Numbered from the stretch's first letter, positions 49,280 through 60,998 are shown. The stretch: DNA of 64,000 bases from Nectonema munidae (GCA_030549495.1 JAUIRK010000360.1:1-64000), one strand, 5' to 3'. Made by a program: numbers and translations. The notes: a model not told the origin generated them from the sequence alone.

Positions 49280-50870
49280 GTGTCAGTTTTATTGATTTCA
49301 TAAAAAATGAACATCACCATAAGATTCCGCATACTTGAAATGTATAAAAAACTTTAAAAGAATAAAAATTTTAATTTTGACATGGGCTGTCATATTTAAA
49401 TTATTTTGTCAGGTTTGACTAATTTTTATTAAAAAAAAGGAATATAACCAGTAAACACAGCCTACTTGAAAATGGGTATATGTGTTTAAAATGCCATACA
49501 CGGTAAACTTCATCATCTCCCTATACTTTCTATTAAACGTAGTTCTCTAATTCAAAAAACCGTGTCTGATCCTTTTTTTGGGATAAATCAATTTTCTGAC
49601 AGTTTTGATTGATTTTCATAAAAAATGAATATCACCACTGAATTACGCAGCTTAAAAATGGGTATATATGCGTAAAAAACTTTATATTATTACTTAGATA
49701 AAAAGTTTCTTTTTAAGATGAGCTGTCATATATAAATCAATGTTTTGATAACTTAAATTGATTTTTTATAAAAAAAATAAATATCACCGCTAAATTCAGC
49801 ATGCTTGAAAATGGGTGTATATGTGTAAAAAACATTATATAATTATTTAGATAAAATGTTTTTTTTGAGATGAGCTGTCATATGTAAATCACTTTTTTGA
49901 CAGGTTTGAATGATTTTCATAAAAAAATGAATAACACCACTGAATTCAGCATATTTGAAAATGGGTATACATGTGTAAAAATTTTTATATACTTATTTAG
50001 ATAAAAAGTTCTTTTTTGAGATGAGCTGTCACATTTAGATCAATTTTTTTGACGTTTGATTGATTTTCATAAAAAATGAATATCACCACTGAATTCAGCA
50101 TATTTGAAAATGGGTATACATGTGTAAAAAATTTTATATACTTATTTAGATAAAAAGTTCCTTTTTGAGATGAGTTGTCACATTTAGATCAATTTTTGAC
50201 AGGTTTGATTGATTTTCATAAAAAATGAATATCACCACTGAATTTATCATATTTGAAAATGGGTATACATGTGTAAAAAACTTTATATAATTATTTAGAT
50301 AAAAAGTTCCTTTTTGAGATAAGCTGTCACATTTAGATCAATTTTTTGACAGATTTGATTGATTTTCATAAAAAAAATGAATATCACCACTGAATTCAGC
50401 ATATTTGAAAATGGGTATACATGTGTAAAAAACTTTATGTAATTATTTAGATAAATAGTTCCTTTTTGAGATGAGCTGTCACATTTAGATCAATTTTTTG
50501 ACACGTTTGATTGATTTTCATAAAAAAATTAATATCACCACTGAATTCAGCATATTTAAAAATGGGTATACATGTGTAAAAAAGTTCCTTTTTGAGATGA
50601 GCTGTCACATTTATATCAATTTTTTGACAGGTTTGATTGATTTTCATAAAAAATGAATATCACCACTGAATTCAGCATATTTGAAAATGGGTATACATGT
50701 GTAACAAACTTTATATAATTATTTAAATAAAAAGTTCCTTTTTGAGATGAGCTGTCAAATATAAATCAATTTTTTGACAGGTTTGATTGATTTTGATAAA
50801 AAATGGACATCACCACTGAATTCAGCATAGTTGAAATATATATGTAACATTAAAAATATTTATAAAAACT
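49280..50870. repeat. Tandem repeat, about 152 bp, right half of TTAA element
   Basis: About eleven units with landmarks TTGATTGATTTTCAT, ATCACCACTGAATTCAGC, GGGTATACATGTGTAAA and GAGATGAGCTGTCA. The leftmost units are the most diverged, one unit near 50580 is shortened, and the unit length is close to a nucleosome footprint. Confidence 0.9.
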
Positions 50871-50943
50871 TAATAATATCTGAGAAAAAGAGGGGGGGGG
50901 GGGGGCACTTTACGCCCCCCAGCACTTGACCGGACAAATTTTG

Positions 50944-50959
50944 CCCAGCACTAATAGGG
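50944..50959 (-). repeat. Right terminal inverted repeat of TTAA element
   Basis: CCCAGCACTAATAGGG directly before TTAA, the exact reverse complement of the left end. Confidence 0.9.
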
Positions 50960-51838
50960 TTAAGTGCTCCTTGTTTGTGCCTGTCTGTGTTTAAGTCAAC
51001 TCTATTTGTGCCTGCGTGTGTTGGGTTCTTCCTGTTTGAGTGCCTGCCTGTGTTTAAGTGCTCCCTGTTTCTGCTTGCTTATTGTTTAAGTCCTACCTGT
51101 GTTTAAGTGCTCCTTGTTTGTGCCTGACCGTGTTTGGGTGAGTCCTGTTGATTGAGTGCTCCCTGTTTTTGCCTGTATGTGCTTCCTGTTTGTGCCTTCC
51201 TGTGTTTGAGTTCCCTCTGTTGGTGCTTGCCTGTGTTATAGTGCCTCCTGTTTATGCCTGTTGTTTTTGAATACCCCCTGTTGATGCTTGTCTGTGTTAA
51301 AGTGCTCCCTTTTTGCGCCTGCCTGTGTTTAAGTCAACCCTGTTTGTGCCTGCCTGTGTTTGAGTGCTCCCTGTGTTTGAGTGCTCCTTGTTTGTGTCTG
51401 CCTGTGTTATAGTGCCCCATGTTTGTGCCTGCCTCTGTTAAAGTGCCTCCTGTTGTTTAAATGCTCCCTGTTTGTGTCTGTCTGTGCTTGAGTGCCCCAT
51501 ATTTGTGCCTGCCTGTGTTTGTGTCCTCCTTGTTTGTGCGTTTCTGTGGCCCCTGTAGGTGTTTACCTGTTTTAAAGTGCTCCCCTTTTCTGCCTGAATC
51601 TGTTTAAGTGCTAACTGTTTGTGCTTGCATGTGTTTAAGTTTTCCCTGTTTGTGCCTGCCTGTATTTAAATCCTCCCTGTTTGTGCCTGCCTGTGTTTGA
51701 GTGCTCCCTCTTTGTGCCTGCCTGTGTTTGAGTGCTCCCTGTTTGAACCTGCCTGTGTTTGAGTCAACCCTATTTGTGCCTGCTTGTGCCTTCCTTTGTT
51801 TGAATGCTCCTTGTTGGTGCTTGCCTGTGTTAAAGTAC
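50960..51838. repeat. 31-bp minisatellite block 6, right part; end of array
   Basis: Resumes at TTAAGTGCTCC and ends at GTTAAAGTACTG. Unique sequence begins there. The last unit lies only about 100 bp beyond the poly(A) signal of the DPH6 gene. Confidence 0.92.
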
Positions 51839-51936
51839 TGAAAAAAATTTAATGGAAAAATCCAAAATGTCTTTTATAATTGCTACCTTTTATCCTGACA
51901 TTATTATAAAAAAAACTTGAAATAATGCTAAATTCA

Positions 51937-51942
51937 TTTATT
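51937..51942 (-). terminator. Poly(A) signal of DPH6
   Basis: AATAAA on the minus strand, 58 bp after the DPH6 stop codon and just before the satellite edge. Confidence 0.6.
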
Positions 51943-51999
51943 TTATCAGCTAGCTTTAATGATCAGTATAAAAATATATTTTCTTTTATAAAAGATGAC

Positions 52000-54900
52000 T
52001 TAAATGAGATTTAAGTGTTTGAGTTTGAGGTAGCCAGTAGATACGACGTTGTTGCTAGGGGACGTTAGAACGATGGTAGAGTCTTGAATACTTATCCTTC
52101 TCTTGAAAATTGGACTGTTGAGAGTGAAGCTCTCGTATTCTCCTCCTTCACCACACACATTTACTCCATACGTTTCAGACAGGTGAGTTAGGGTTGTTTT
52201 CATCTTAAAAGTTAAAGATGGATCTACTCTAGAGCTTTGAATATACGAAAAAACTTGTTGAAACATGGGAAGTATTCTTATCGTTCGTTACACTTACACA
52301 CTCCAAATGACATTATACGGTTATGACTTGAAGTCTTTTCTAACAGATATATTTTTATCTTGATTTTTTCATATAATAGTGGAGTCTGACTTTTTTTAAG
52401 TAATCCTTCAGAATCACCTGAAATTTATCGCAATCCTTCATTTTTTATCTTATTTGAGTCTGGATAAAAAGAAAAAATAAGAGCTTGATTAAGTTATTTG
52501 ATCCCGCAGTTATTTTTAAATGACGCAAATGATTTCTTAATTCAAACTCATTTAGTACCAAATCTTCCCAAAGGAAACGCAGACAACTCTCGTTTTAGTT
52601 AGAATTAAATAGAGAATACTGAAGTCGTCTGCGTTCTTTTTGGGAACTATATCGAATTATTTATGTCGTCTACTTTTTCTAGTATCAAATAACTTTTTGC
52701 CCTCTGAGAAGCAGTGTAAGACTAGTGTCCCTAAAAATGAAAATTGTCTGTTTTAACCCTCTGAAGACAAGAGTGATAGCAGTGTCCAAAGAAGTGAAAA
52801 TGGTCTACTTCAACTATGAAGACCAGCGTGACCGCGTGTAACAAGAAATGAAAATCGCCTGCACTAAATATATGAACTTCATTGAAAAAGAAAGCACAAG
52901 GCTAAAAGAGCTAAGGAAGAAAGCGCAAAGCATAATGAGATGTTATAAAAACTACTTCTTTCAAACTCCTTCCTAAGTGCTTTTCGGGACATAGGCCAAT
53001 GCACGAAACTTTGATGATGATTGCGTCGAGTTCTTTTTCAATCATTTCGCTAAGGAGCTCCCCTTGATCTCTTCCCCAAAGATAACAAAGTGCATCCAAA
53101 TCCAACCTTTCGCATCTAAAAATGCATGAGGATTTACATATCACTACCATGCAGTGCCCACGCTAAAGCTAAATTTCAAAATGGGGCAAAGAAACACATT
53201 TGCAAAAAATTTATAATTACTTTATATCCTATATTACTTTGCTGAAAAACATGAAGTACTTCTGTATAAAAACCTCATATTATACATACACATACACCAG
53301 CATTTATATAAGATTATTGTGTACAATTTTTGCTTATTTATTTTTCCTTTAAAAAGTGGATGGGGTAAAACTAAAAATTTTAGGAGGGGGGGGCAAAGAT
53401 TAATACAGGGGGGGGGGGGGGACACGTGCCCCAAAATTATATAGGTAACGCGGGCACTGATCCATGTACCATGATTTTCCTTTGTATTAGGTTGATATTT
53501 TCCTAAAATAAAGTTTGCTCCGTGTATGATTTCATATAATAACAAAGAGGAGAACAATGGCTTAAAAATGATTGTGTTTTAAAGGATAGATCTCTCTATG
53601 TTATAGTGGTATGATCTCACCGCTAACACTAACTCTAATACTAACACTAATGCTAATTCTATGCAAATTGGGGAATAAATTTCAATAGTCAAAAACAGCT
53701 GTAGAGTGCAGTGCCGAGTGCTAATTGTTCCGTCTCCACATTCCTGCGCACACCCCAAGGTCAATCAAATGGATATCGATGGGCATACATGGTTAACAAT
53801 CTGTTTCTTTGATATGAAGAGTGAATTGCTCCACACGAAACGGAGTCGATGTGTGCTTTGCCCTACATAAATGAAAATTTATTAATTTTTTCCAATAAAA
53901 TCAGACGTATTTCTAACGAAACAACTTTGATATCTTTCAGAAGTGTATAGAGGTTTTCCACTTCGTCCATCTCATTCGTTTCTCCTTCATACGTCATTTC
54001 CGTATTCACGGGTACACCAGATATCACTTCGCGATAAAGAGGGAGATTTAACGCTTCTGCCAGAATATATACTCCTTCATGACCAACACTTTGGAACATG
54101 TAGCTGTCGATTTCATCTATCAATATTAAATAATGATATCGCACATGAAGTAGATAAGAAGACATACTCAGCACCCTTGATTTTGGCATTACTTTTTGTA
54201 GAATATGCGAAGTTTAGTCTATATAAGCTATACATCTAGCCCACTCTATTCAATATTCATTTTTGTGTGTAAAGTCCTTGGATTTCCTCTTCTGAAGGTT
54301 TATTACGATCCTAATCCAAATTAAAATTTGGCCCTTAAGACCATTGACTCAGTTTTTAACTAAATAAACTCAGACTATCGCCACATTATTCCACCAGCTT
54401 CGTACATATAAATATATTTGTCTAGATTTTAAATGCTCCATCAAGCATAGCACTGATTATGTAATGTCGTTTGCTATTTCGTGGATCAAATGGGGTCCAA
54501 TTGGATACCAGTGTCAAATAATATAGAAATAGTCTACGTTAAGTTATATAAAAACAAATTAAAAAGATACGCAGAAGATCCGTATTAAAAATCTATAAAA
54601 ATCATAGGCTTCCATATATAAAATTCCTGGGTACGCCGCAGGTACAAACTGAGTACAAAGAAAAACTTCAGCATGGTACAATAAACTACATATACTTCAA
54701 GATACATTGAGGGAAAAATTGCATTATGTTCAGGATCATGGTCAAATTAACACGGTCTGAGTCAGCAATTGTCGACTTTACAAAAATAAAATCGTCTGCG
54801 TTTATAAAACACAAATCTTCTGCTTTACATTATATATCGTCTGATTACTCTCATCCGTTAACCGGTTAATAAAGAGAGGAAAGAGATAGAAACCACTAGC

Positions 54901-55930
54901 CACATCGATACGTTACATCTACGTTTCTCATCGGATAAGCCTTGTAAAAACCAAATACAAATTTTCCAAACCCTTTAAGGATCAGCAATTTGAAGACTAA
55001 TCGTCTGCTTTCTTTTTCAATGGAATTTTAAATATTTTAAGCTGACGATTTGTATTTCTTGGCACACGTGTGCCACGCTCATAAATAGATCTATGCTTGT
55101 ACAGGTGACCGCGGAAGCAGAATTCCTATTGGTCGCTGCCTTAATGCTGAGACCAAGCTGATTATATCTTTTCATCCGAATAAAAATTAATCAACGAGCA
55201 GACTTCTGTCATTACAAGAGAAGAAAAATTAATTTTGGTTGCCATTACGAAAGTATATAACAATAAATTTAGAGAAGGATGATATCCTATCTGAGAGCTT
55301 TTGTGCATATGGTTTACTAATAATCTCTTTAAACAAGATATAAAATTATCTTTCAATAAAGATTAATGGCGTTACCGCTTATCTTTCACAAAGGCACAGA
55401 TGAACGAAAATTTATCCGCTTTTATCCCAAAAATTACTCCCAAGCTGCTCAAACCATAATCTAGCAAACATTTTCAAATTTAGTTCATTTTAAATTTCAC
55501 AAATTTGAACCAATGTGCTCTTTCCAAAAAACTATTAATAGGCCCTTTGCTGTGATAGAATGTTATTTGAATGTACTACTAAGTTTTGCATTGATTTCAT
55601 TCATGAAAACAAATATTAAACAGAAATTAGGAACGGTTAAATCTAAAAAAGATTACGATCAGAGTGCCTAAATCTCCTTATCTTTGTCCTTAAATTGGTC
55701 ATTTGCAGTAGAGACAATTGATATGTTAAAACTGCTTCAACCCTTCCCGTCAGGCTAGGGGCATAAGAGAAAAATGAAATTACAAGTAATAACATACCTT
55801 TTCCTGGAGGTGGAGTAAGATTAGCGAGAGCAATTACTTCAGCTCCGTCATCAATACATTTCATCATATTGAAGGTACTGTCTTTTCCTCCACTTAAGAC
55901 AAATGAAGTAAAATTAACACACAAGAGCAT
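52000..55930 (-). CDS. DPH6: Diphthine-ammonia ligase, five coding exons
   Basis: The family catalyses the last step of diphthamide synthesis on elongation factor 2, ATP-dependent amidation of diphthine in the cytosol. Exons on the minus strand: 55930-55798, 54116-53926, 53862-53789, 53115-52956 and 52203-52000. All introns are GT/AG with matching phases, giving 253 residues (human about 267). Exon 1 has the ATP-pyrophosphatase loop SGGKDS. Exon 2 has DEIDSYMFQSVGHEG. Exon 3 (74 bp) has GAIHSSYQRNRL. Exon 4 has CYLWGRDQ and KHLGRSL. Exon 5 has the family signature YGVNVCGEGGEYESFTL. The start is uncertain: ATG 55930 gives MLLCVNFTSFVLSGGKDS. Alternatively TTAAG at 55893 is a 3' splice site and a small upstream exon carries the start. 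The gene has the short animal form without C-terminal RidA-like domains. MITEs lie in intron 3 and just upstream. Confidence 0.9.
52700..52867. repeat. Three tandem units of a 57-bp repeat in DPH6 intron 4
   Basis: Units at about 52700, 52757 and 52814 share CCCTCTGAAGAC-like starts, an AGTGTCC core and ATGAAAATNGTCTGC ends. A fourth diverged unit lies at 56757-56815, beside the hAT element upstream of the gene. Confidence 0.65.
53152..53459. mobile_element. MITE with hAT-like ends in DPH6 intron 3
   Basis: 308 bp bounded by CAGTGCCCACG and the inverted CGGGCACTG, with further similarity inward (TTTTGGGGCA types). It has G-rich runs at about 53385 and 53408. The flanks share CCATG, consistent with a decayed target duplication. 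It ends 36 bp from the 3' splice site of exon 4, so it sits within the likely branch-point region. Confidence 0.65.
54117..55797 (-). other. DPH6 intron 1
   Basis: Donor GTATGT after AAAG, acceptor TTGATAG. 1,681 bp of AT-rich sequence. Nothing else is recognised in it. Several minus-strand frames here have no family features. Confidence 0.75.
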
Positions 55931-55962
55931 AGAGATGTCAACTGTCAAAGCGTCGTTTAACC

Positions 55963-56753
55963 CAGTGTTTCTCAACCTTTTTTCTTTCCAAGCCCATTTT
56001 TAGTGCAAAAAAAATCTCAGGCCCACTTAACTTTTTAAGAGAATCCCAATGCTTTAATTTAAACGTCATATGATCGTATATAGAACTACATGACCTTTAA
56101 TAAAGTTTAAATAATAATAAAATCTTTATTAGCATAAATAGTAATGAAAATTTCACTGACTTGACTGTTCCTGGTGTCTATTTATTAGCTTATCAAAATG
56201 AATTTTCAGACCTTGGTTCAATCTTAATCGTAACTCTCCTCTCTTTTCAATTTGCAAATGATTACGCTTATTTGTCAGTAAATCATTTGCTGCTGAAAAT
56301 CCTGTCTCGACCAACCAAGTATAAACGGGACAACTTTTTCAAAGAGCATTGTATGTTTTGATGCTACTTTCAACCATCCAATCAAGCCATCCTTTTTGAT
56401 GTTTGCCATTAATACTTTGTTCTCTTTCAGTTCAAGAAGTTCTACAGCAATATAAGTATCAAGATCTGTCTCACTTAAAATATCAAAATGTTCAATATCC
56501 ATAATCCAACTAGGCGGACTCATTTCAATGACATCTTTATGAATAAGTGTGTTTGTATTGAAAAATCACATCTCTAAATAAATAAATAAACCCTAAAGAG
56601 CGATTACAAAATTTTAAATCACTGAAAAAACCAAAAATTTTAAACCTAATGTAATATTCTTGAGGCCCACCTTAAGCCCAAAAAATATTCAGGTCCATTT
56701 TCAAACTTTAAAAACCCACTTGTGGGCCTGAGGGCCCACGTTGAGAAACACTG
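55963..56753. mobile_element. Internally deleted hAT transposon upstream of DPH6
   Basis: 791 bp with inverted ends CAGTGTTTCTCAAC and GTTGAGAAACACTG, the classic hAT end sequence. The flanks TTTAACCC and GTTAACCC form an 8-bp target duplication with one mismatch if the element is taken to start at AGTG. It holds a relic of a hAT transposase C-terminus on the minus strand. Its left end is 32 bp from the first plausible DPH6 ATG. Confidence 0.85.
56153..56523 (-). pseudogene. hAT transposase C-terminal dimerisation domain, relic
   Basis: On the minus strand, LVETGFSAANDLLTNKRN is followed by LQIEKRGELRLRL and DKLINRHQEQ, matching the hATC region of vertebrate-type hAT/ZBED5-like transposases. 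A preceding stretch of about 70 residues (LKENK...GWLK...VPFIL) lies in another frame, so one frameshift separates them. Only the last roughly 130 residues of the enzyme are present, without catalytic acidic residues. It is a dead internal fragment of the 791-bp element. Confidence 0.7.
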
Positions 56754-56815
56754 TTAACCCTGTAAAGGCTAGTGTGACACAGATGTCCGAAAAATGAAAA
56801 TCCTCTGCTAAAAGT

Positions 56816-57509
56816 ATAAAAAATACATTGTCAAACAAAGCAGACAATTAGTCTTTAAATTCTGCTCCTCAAAGGGCTAAACTGTCAATTCCTATAACTG
56901 ACATGAGGGACTCTGTGAAAATTCAAGAAGCTATCAACGACTTTTTTTACAATTAAATTAAATCATGTATTTTTTCTGCTCCATCAATTAAAATGGTGAT
57001 TCACTTTTTTCCATAAACATTCAAATTGTTATTTTCAAAATGGATATGTTTATATAAATTTGATTATAAATTAAATAAAATTTCCTATAATTTTTAATAT
57101 AGACATAAATTCTGCACACGCATGACTCTGTTTTCCTAAAGGCACAGCGATGTAGGCAAATAGAAAGGGAAACGTGAGGCGCCCCGCCAAGAGAAAAAGA
57201 ATGACGAAAGGGTGTGAAAAAAAGGGGGGGGGGGAACAAGTTTTTTGAAATTATTACAAATTTTTTGATAATAATTACAGTTTTGCATTTAAAATTATGT
57301 TTTCCAATTTTCAGAATTTATACTTTGTGGTAGTAATTTTATTTAAAAATAAAATGATCTTTTATGTGTTTCTTAAAATATTATTTATTTCGGGTATCTT
57401 TATTGCATTGCATACTTGTTCTAAAAATGAGAAGTAAAATTTTGTTTACCCGTTTTTTCAGTTTAATTCTTGGGGCCATTTAGCAGAGCTTTCAAACCTT
57501 GATATTCAA
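56816..57509. other. AT-rich intergenic sequence
   Basis: No gene recognised. One 57-bp repeat unit (56757-56815) ends at its left edge and there is a G run at about 57224. Nothing else is supported. Confidence 0.6.
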
Positions 57510-60250
57510 AAAACTCAAAAAGTTTATATTGTGGTACATTGGGCCATAAAACTAAAGACTGCTCAGCTCCTTCTAAAACATCTAAACTTCATTCCTTTAT
57601 TACAACTCCTCACTGCTCCATAAATGGTCTAAAGTAAATCTATTCTTTCATACTCCAACATGTACGCCGGATTCCTCTTTTCTTCCGTATCAAACAAAAT
57701 TTTATATCATACTTTCTTTATTATAGGTGACGCTAATGCTCGTCATTTATTTTGAGATACGAAAACTAGAGAGGTAACTTTTTATACGAATAATAGTGGA
57801 ATATAACACAGGTTATAGATTCTATGAATACTCACACCTATGCGAGTTTAAGAACAGAAAATCTCCTTCAATCACATATTGATGTTTTCTTTGGCAAAAA
57901 ATTACTTCTTATATAGAAGTTACTCTGCATCTGAACTTTTATTTTAGCGCAACAGTTAACTCGAAAAAAAATTTTAGATGAAAAACTTTTTATTGAAAAT
58001 CTCCAACTAATATTCATGATAATCAATCCATTTTTAAGAGAAATCCTTGTCATTTGACAGAAAGCCTGATATTGACGAGTATGCTGAAACTTTAACAAAT
58101 AGCTTTTCAAAAACTGTAAGCGACTCAACTTTAACAATAAAATGGAATGAAAAATTTTGGATTCCTGCGCTGAACAATTGGAACAATTCCTCTAAAAATA
58201 AACCAAGTAAAAATAATCACTCTGAAATTCAAACAAGTAAAAATGATGCCTCTAAATTGAACCAACTAAAGATAATACCTCTGTGATTAAAGAATAAATT
58301 TAAAATATATTTGCATTACAAATGATTTATTTTGGGTTATTATATTTTAAAATTTTTAGTTGAATGAATAAAAAAGGAATTAAATCATTTATCTCAACAA
58401 AATGAAAAATAATTTAATCTAATTGGGCAATTTTCTCGCAAAAGAAAAGAAAGCGTTATATTTCTTTCTTTCTAACCGCATAAATTTTTGCAAGTATGAG
58501 TTTGAAATATTTCTCCTACATCCAACCATACGTTTAATTTTTCAATAAAAAAATAGAAATTAGTTTCAAAAAATGTATCTATTAAGGCAGAGGAGTTTAT
58601 GGTCAACGTGAATAGATAAAGTAAAGATAATCCCTCTGAAAATACGCCAATTAAGTAATATCCCTCTATCTTAAAATAAGAGCAAGGCTCGCCCACAAAA
58701 ACTTCAAAATATCTAGGGAACATGATGACTTGTAAATCTATAAAAATGTAAAACGCCTGTATCGGAAAAAGACATTTTAAGAAAAAAAAGATGAACAAAT
58801 TTTTTAAACTTTGATGCAAACAATTGAAAAAATTAGTCTCTTTCAAGCTTCAAATCTTACAATATTCCAAATACGTTTATTACTAAAAATATTTTAAATT
58901 TTGAATACGAACACCGACAGAATGGAAAAATATTAGTATTGAATTCTATTTTACACTTGTTTATTTTCTCATCATTCTACTTCCTTGCATTGACAAATTT
59001 TATGTGAGAAAATAATAAGATTTCAAATGCTGGATGATATTCCTGAATCCAAGTATATCATTAAGAACCAATACACATATATATTACACAAATATTCAGA
59101 AATTGCTATCGATCCTATAATTTCATTTATTTCAGCTGTCTTAAACATAAATCAAACGTATCTACCTTTTTATTGACTTCAAAGGCGCCTTCAATTCTGT
59201 CAGTCATGTCAGTATAGAGAAGCGTTTTTCAAACTTTTTTTACTGCGACCCATAGCCCCCATAGTTTGCATCGGGACCCATAATACTCAGGTGTAATAAG
59301 ACAAACTCTGATCACTACGTTCATTTATTCAGCATCGACAATTTATATGTATATTTTTTATCTATTTGTATGAATAAAATATTAATACTTTTGGATTTTC
59401 TTCACTTTCCTTTCTTTTTTGTCACGACCCATTTTATTTTTCACGCGACCGACTGAAGGGTCGGGACCCACAGTTTGAAAAACGCTGATAGAATGAAACA
59501 TACAAAAAATAACATTCCTTGTTTATATCATAGAACTTATAAGGGTTTATTAGGATAGAACTATATTCTTAAGAAATAAGTGTTACATAATTAGTTAACT
59601 AAATTGTTCAACCCCTTATAGGGACTGTCTATCAGACCTGCTTTTTATCATTTTAATTGATTAATTGATTTTATCAAAGATAGCCTGGCAATCTTGTATT
59701 AGGAATACTTGGCCCAATCGAACTCAGAACAACTCAATAAACTTCTTGAAGAAATCGAATATCTTGAACCTAAACTGAATTCAAGTTTTAATATTAAAAA
59801 ATGCTGACGTATGAATTTGTCTAGAACAAATTCAAGATATGATATTTTACAATTTAGTAAAATAAACTTCTCCCTTACTAATCCTGTTAAATATTTGGGG
59901 GATCACTTCACAGCTAATCTTAATTTTGAGATTAAATATGCAAAACGTTTTTGATTATTTTCTAAAGTTAAATGCATAAAAAATTTTCAATCAATTTAAA
60001 CTCCCTTTTTTCGACTTTTAAGAAAAGCTTTGAATTGTTCCATCTCCACCACTAAGACTAGAGTCTAGAATCTCTCTTGCTTTATTCTTTCTATCGCCTG
60101 AATGATTGAAGGATGATTTTATCAGAGATCTTTTATATCTAAAGATTTTAAATGCATTTCTCTTAAACTTTCTTTATTACCGGATCATTGCCATTTTAAC
60201 TACGACCTTTTTCATGCCATTTTTCACAAATATTTTAAATGTATTGGAAC
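57510..60250 (+). mobile_element. Decayed non-LTR retrotransposon (apurinic-endonuclease type)
   Basis: Fragments occur in the expected order on the plus strand. A zinc-knuckle remnant YCGTLGHKTKDC is at about 57527-57562, with its first Cys replaced. Endonuclease motif IIGDANARH is at about 57719-57747, and a segment with IKWNEKFW at about 58136. Reverse transcriptase motif A, RIYLFIDFKGAFNSVSH, is at 59157-59207, and a late RT motif, NPVKYLGDHFTANLNF, at about 59880-59928. Stops and frameshifts are frequent and no YADD is seen. Spacing from the zinc knuckle to the endonuclease is too short, so a deletion is likely. A MITE interrupts the RT at 59221. The clade may be Jockey, I, R1 or CR1-like, and I cannot decide. 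Confidence 0.75.
59221..59486. mobile_element. MITE with hAT-like ends nested in the LINE
   Basis: 266 bp with inverted ends AGCGTTTTTCAAACT and AGTTTGAAAAACGCT plus inner GCGACCC/GGGTCGGGACCC arms. It starts directly after the LINE RT motif A (...SHVSIEK), so it inserted after the LINE arrived. No clean target duplication remains. Confidence 0.75.
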
Positions 60251-60556
60251 CTCCAGGAAAATATATGATTGATTAGTAACCAATTTAAATATCAAAACAA
60301 CAGCGTCTTAATCTAAACTACATACCATATCCTTTAGCCAAAGACATAACTTCTTCGAATGCTGTTTTCTTGTTCTCTAGCAGGTCTTATGATAGAAACT
60401 TTCCCTAGGCGCACACTCTATTGTCGTATTCCTCTCCGAAATGAAAAAGCAATTTTTCCTAGATCTTGTAACCTTGGCTACTTTTCTCCGTCTTATTTTA
60501 GCGAATATGCTTCTTTACTTCTTGTAATGTAATATTTATTATAAATGTACTAGCCG

Positions 60557-60945
60557 GTCCCGTGGTCTTTTTCCGCCTTCCCCAGAAATGGTGTTTGCTG
60601 CGCCCTTGGAATATTGGGTTGGGGGGGGGTGGTGTTTTGGTGTTTATTTTTTTTCTCCCCTCTCCTAAACGCCCCCGGGGCGGGTTTTGTTTTTTTTTTT
60701 TGGGGTGCGTTAAAAGATGGGATTCTGGGGTGTGTGGTTTTTGTGTTGGTAGTTGGGGTTGTTGGGTGGGTGGGTGATTTTTTAGATTTTTTTTCTTTTT
60801 TTGGGTTTTTTTTTTTAATACAAAATAAAAAAATAAAAAAAATATTCAACCACCCAAAATAATTAAACAAATATATATAAAAAAAATATATAAAAAATTT
60901 CCAACAAAAAAAAACCCAAAAAAAAAAACAAAAAAAAACACACCA

Positions 60946-60978
<33 letters not shown>

Positions 60979-60998
60979 ATTAAAACCAAAAAAAAAAA

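Larger units (their letters stand above)
47903..50959. mobile_element. Non-autonomous piggyBac-like element with TTAA target duplication
   Basis: 3,057 bp bounded by TTAA (47899-47902 and 50960-50963) and perfect 16-bp inverted ends CCCTATTAGTGCTGGG. Removing it and one TTAA rebuilds an exact satellite unit, GTTTAAGTGCTCC, so insertion and boundaries are well supported. The subterminal GGGGGCGTAAA motif is shared by both ends in inverted orientation, and a 16-base G run lies near the right end. No transposase frame is present. The interior is mostly two tandem-repeat arrays of about 148 and 152 bp. TTAA duplication and CCC-starting ends are typical of the piggyBac superfamily, so a piggyBac enzyme acting in trans is inferred. 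Confidence 0.88.

Noticed and set aside
50447-50647. Open frame in the 152-bp array
   Set aside because: A repetitive peptide from two tandem units, with no other coding evidence.
58472-58846. 124-codon minus-strand frame
   Set aside because: Phe/Leu-rich and antisense to the decayed LINE, with no motif.
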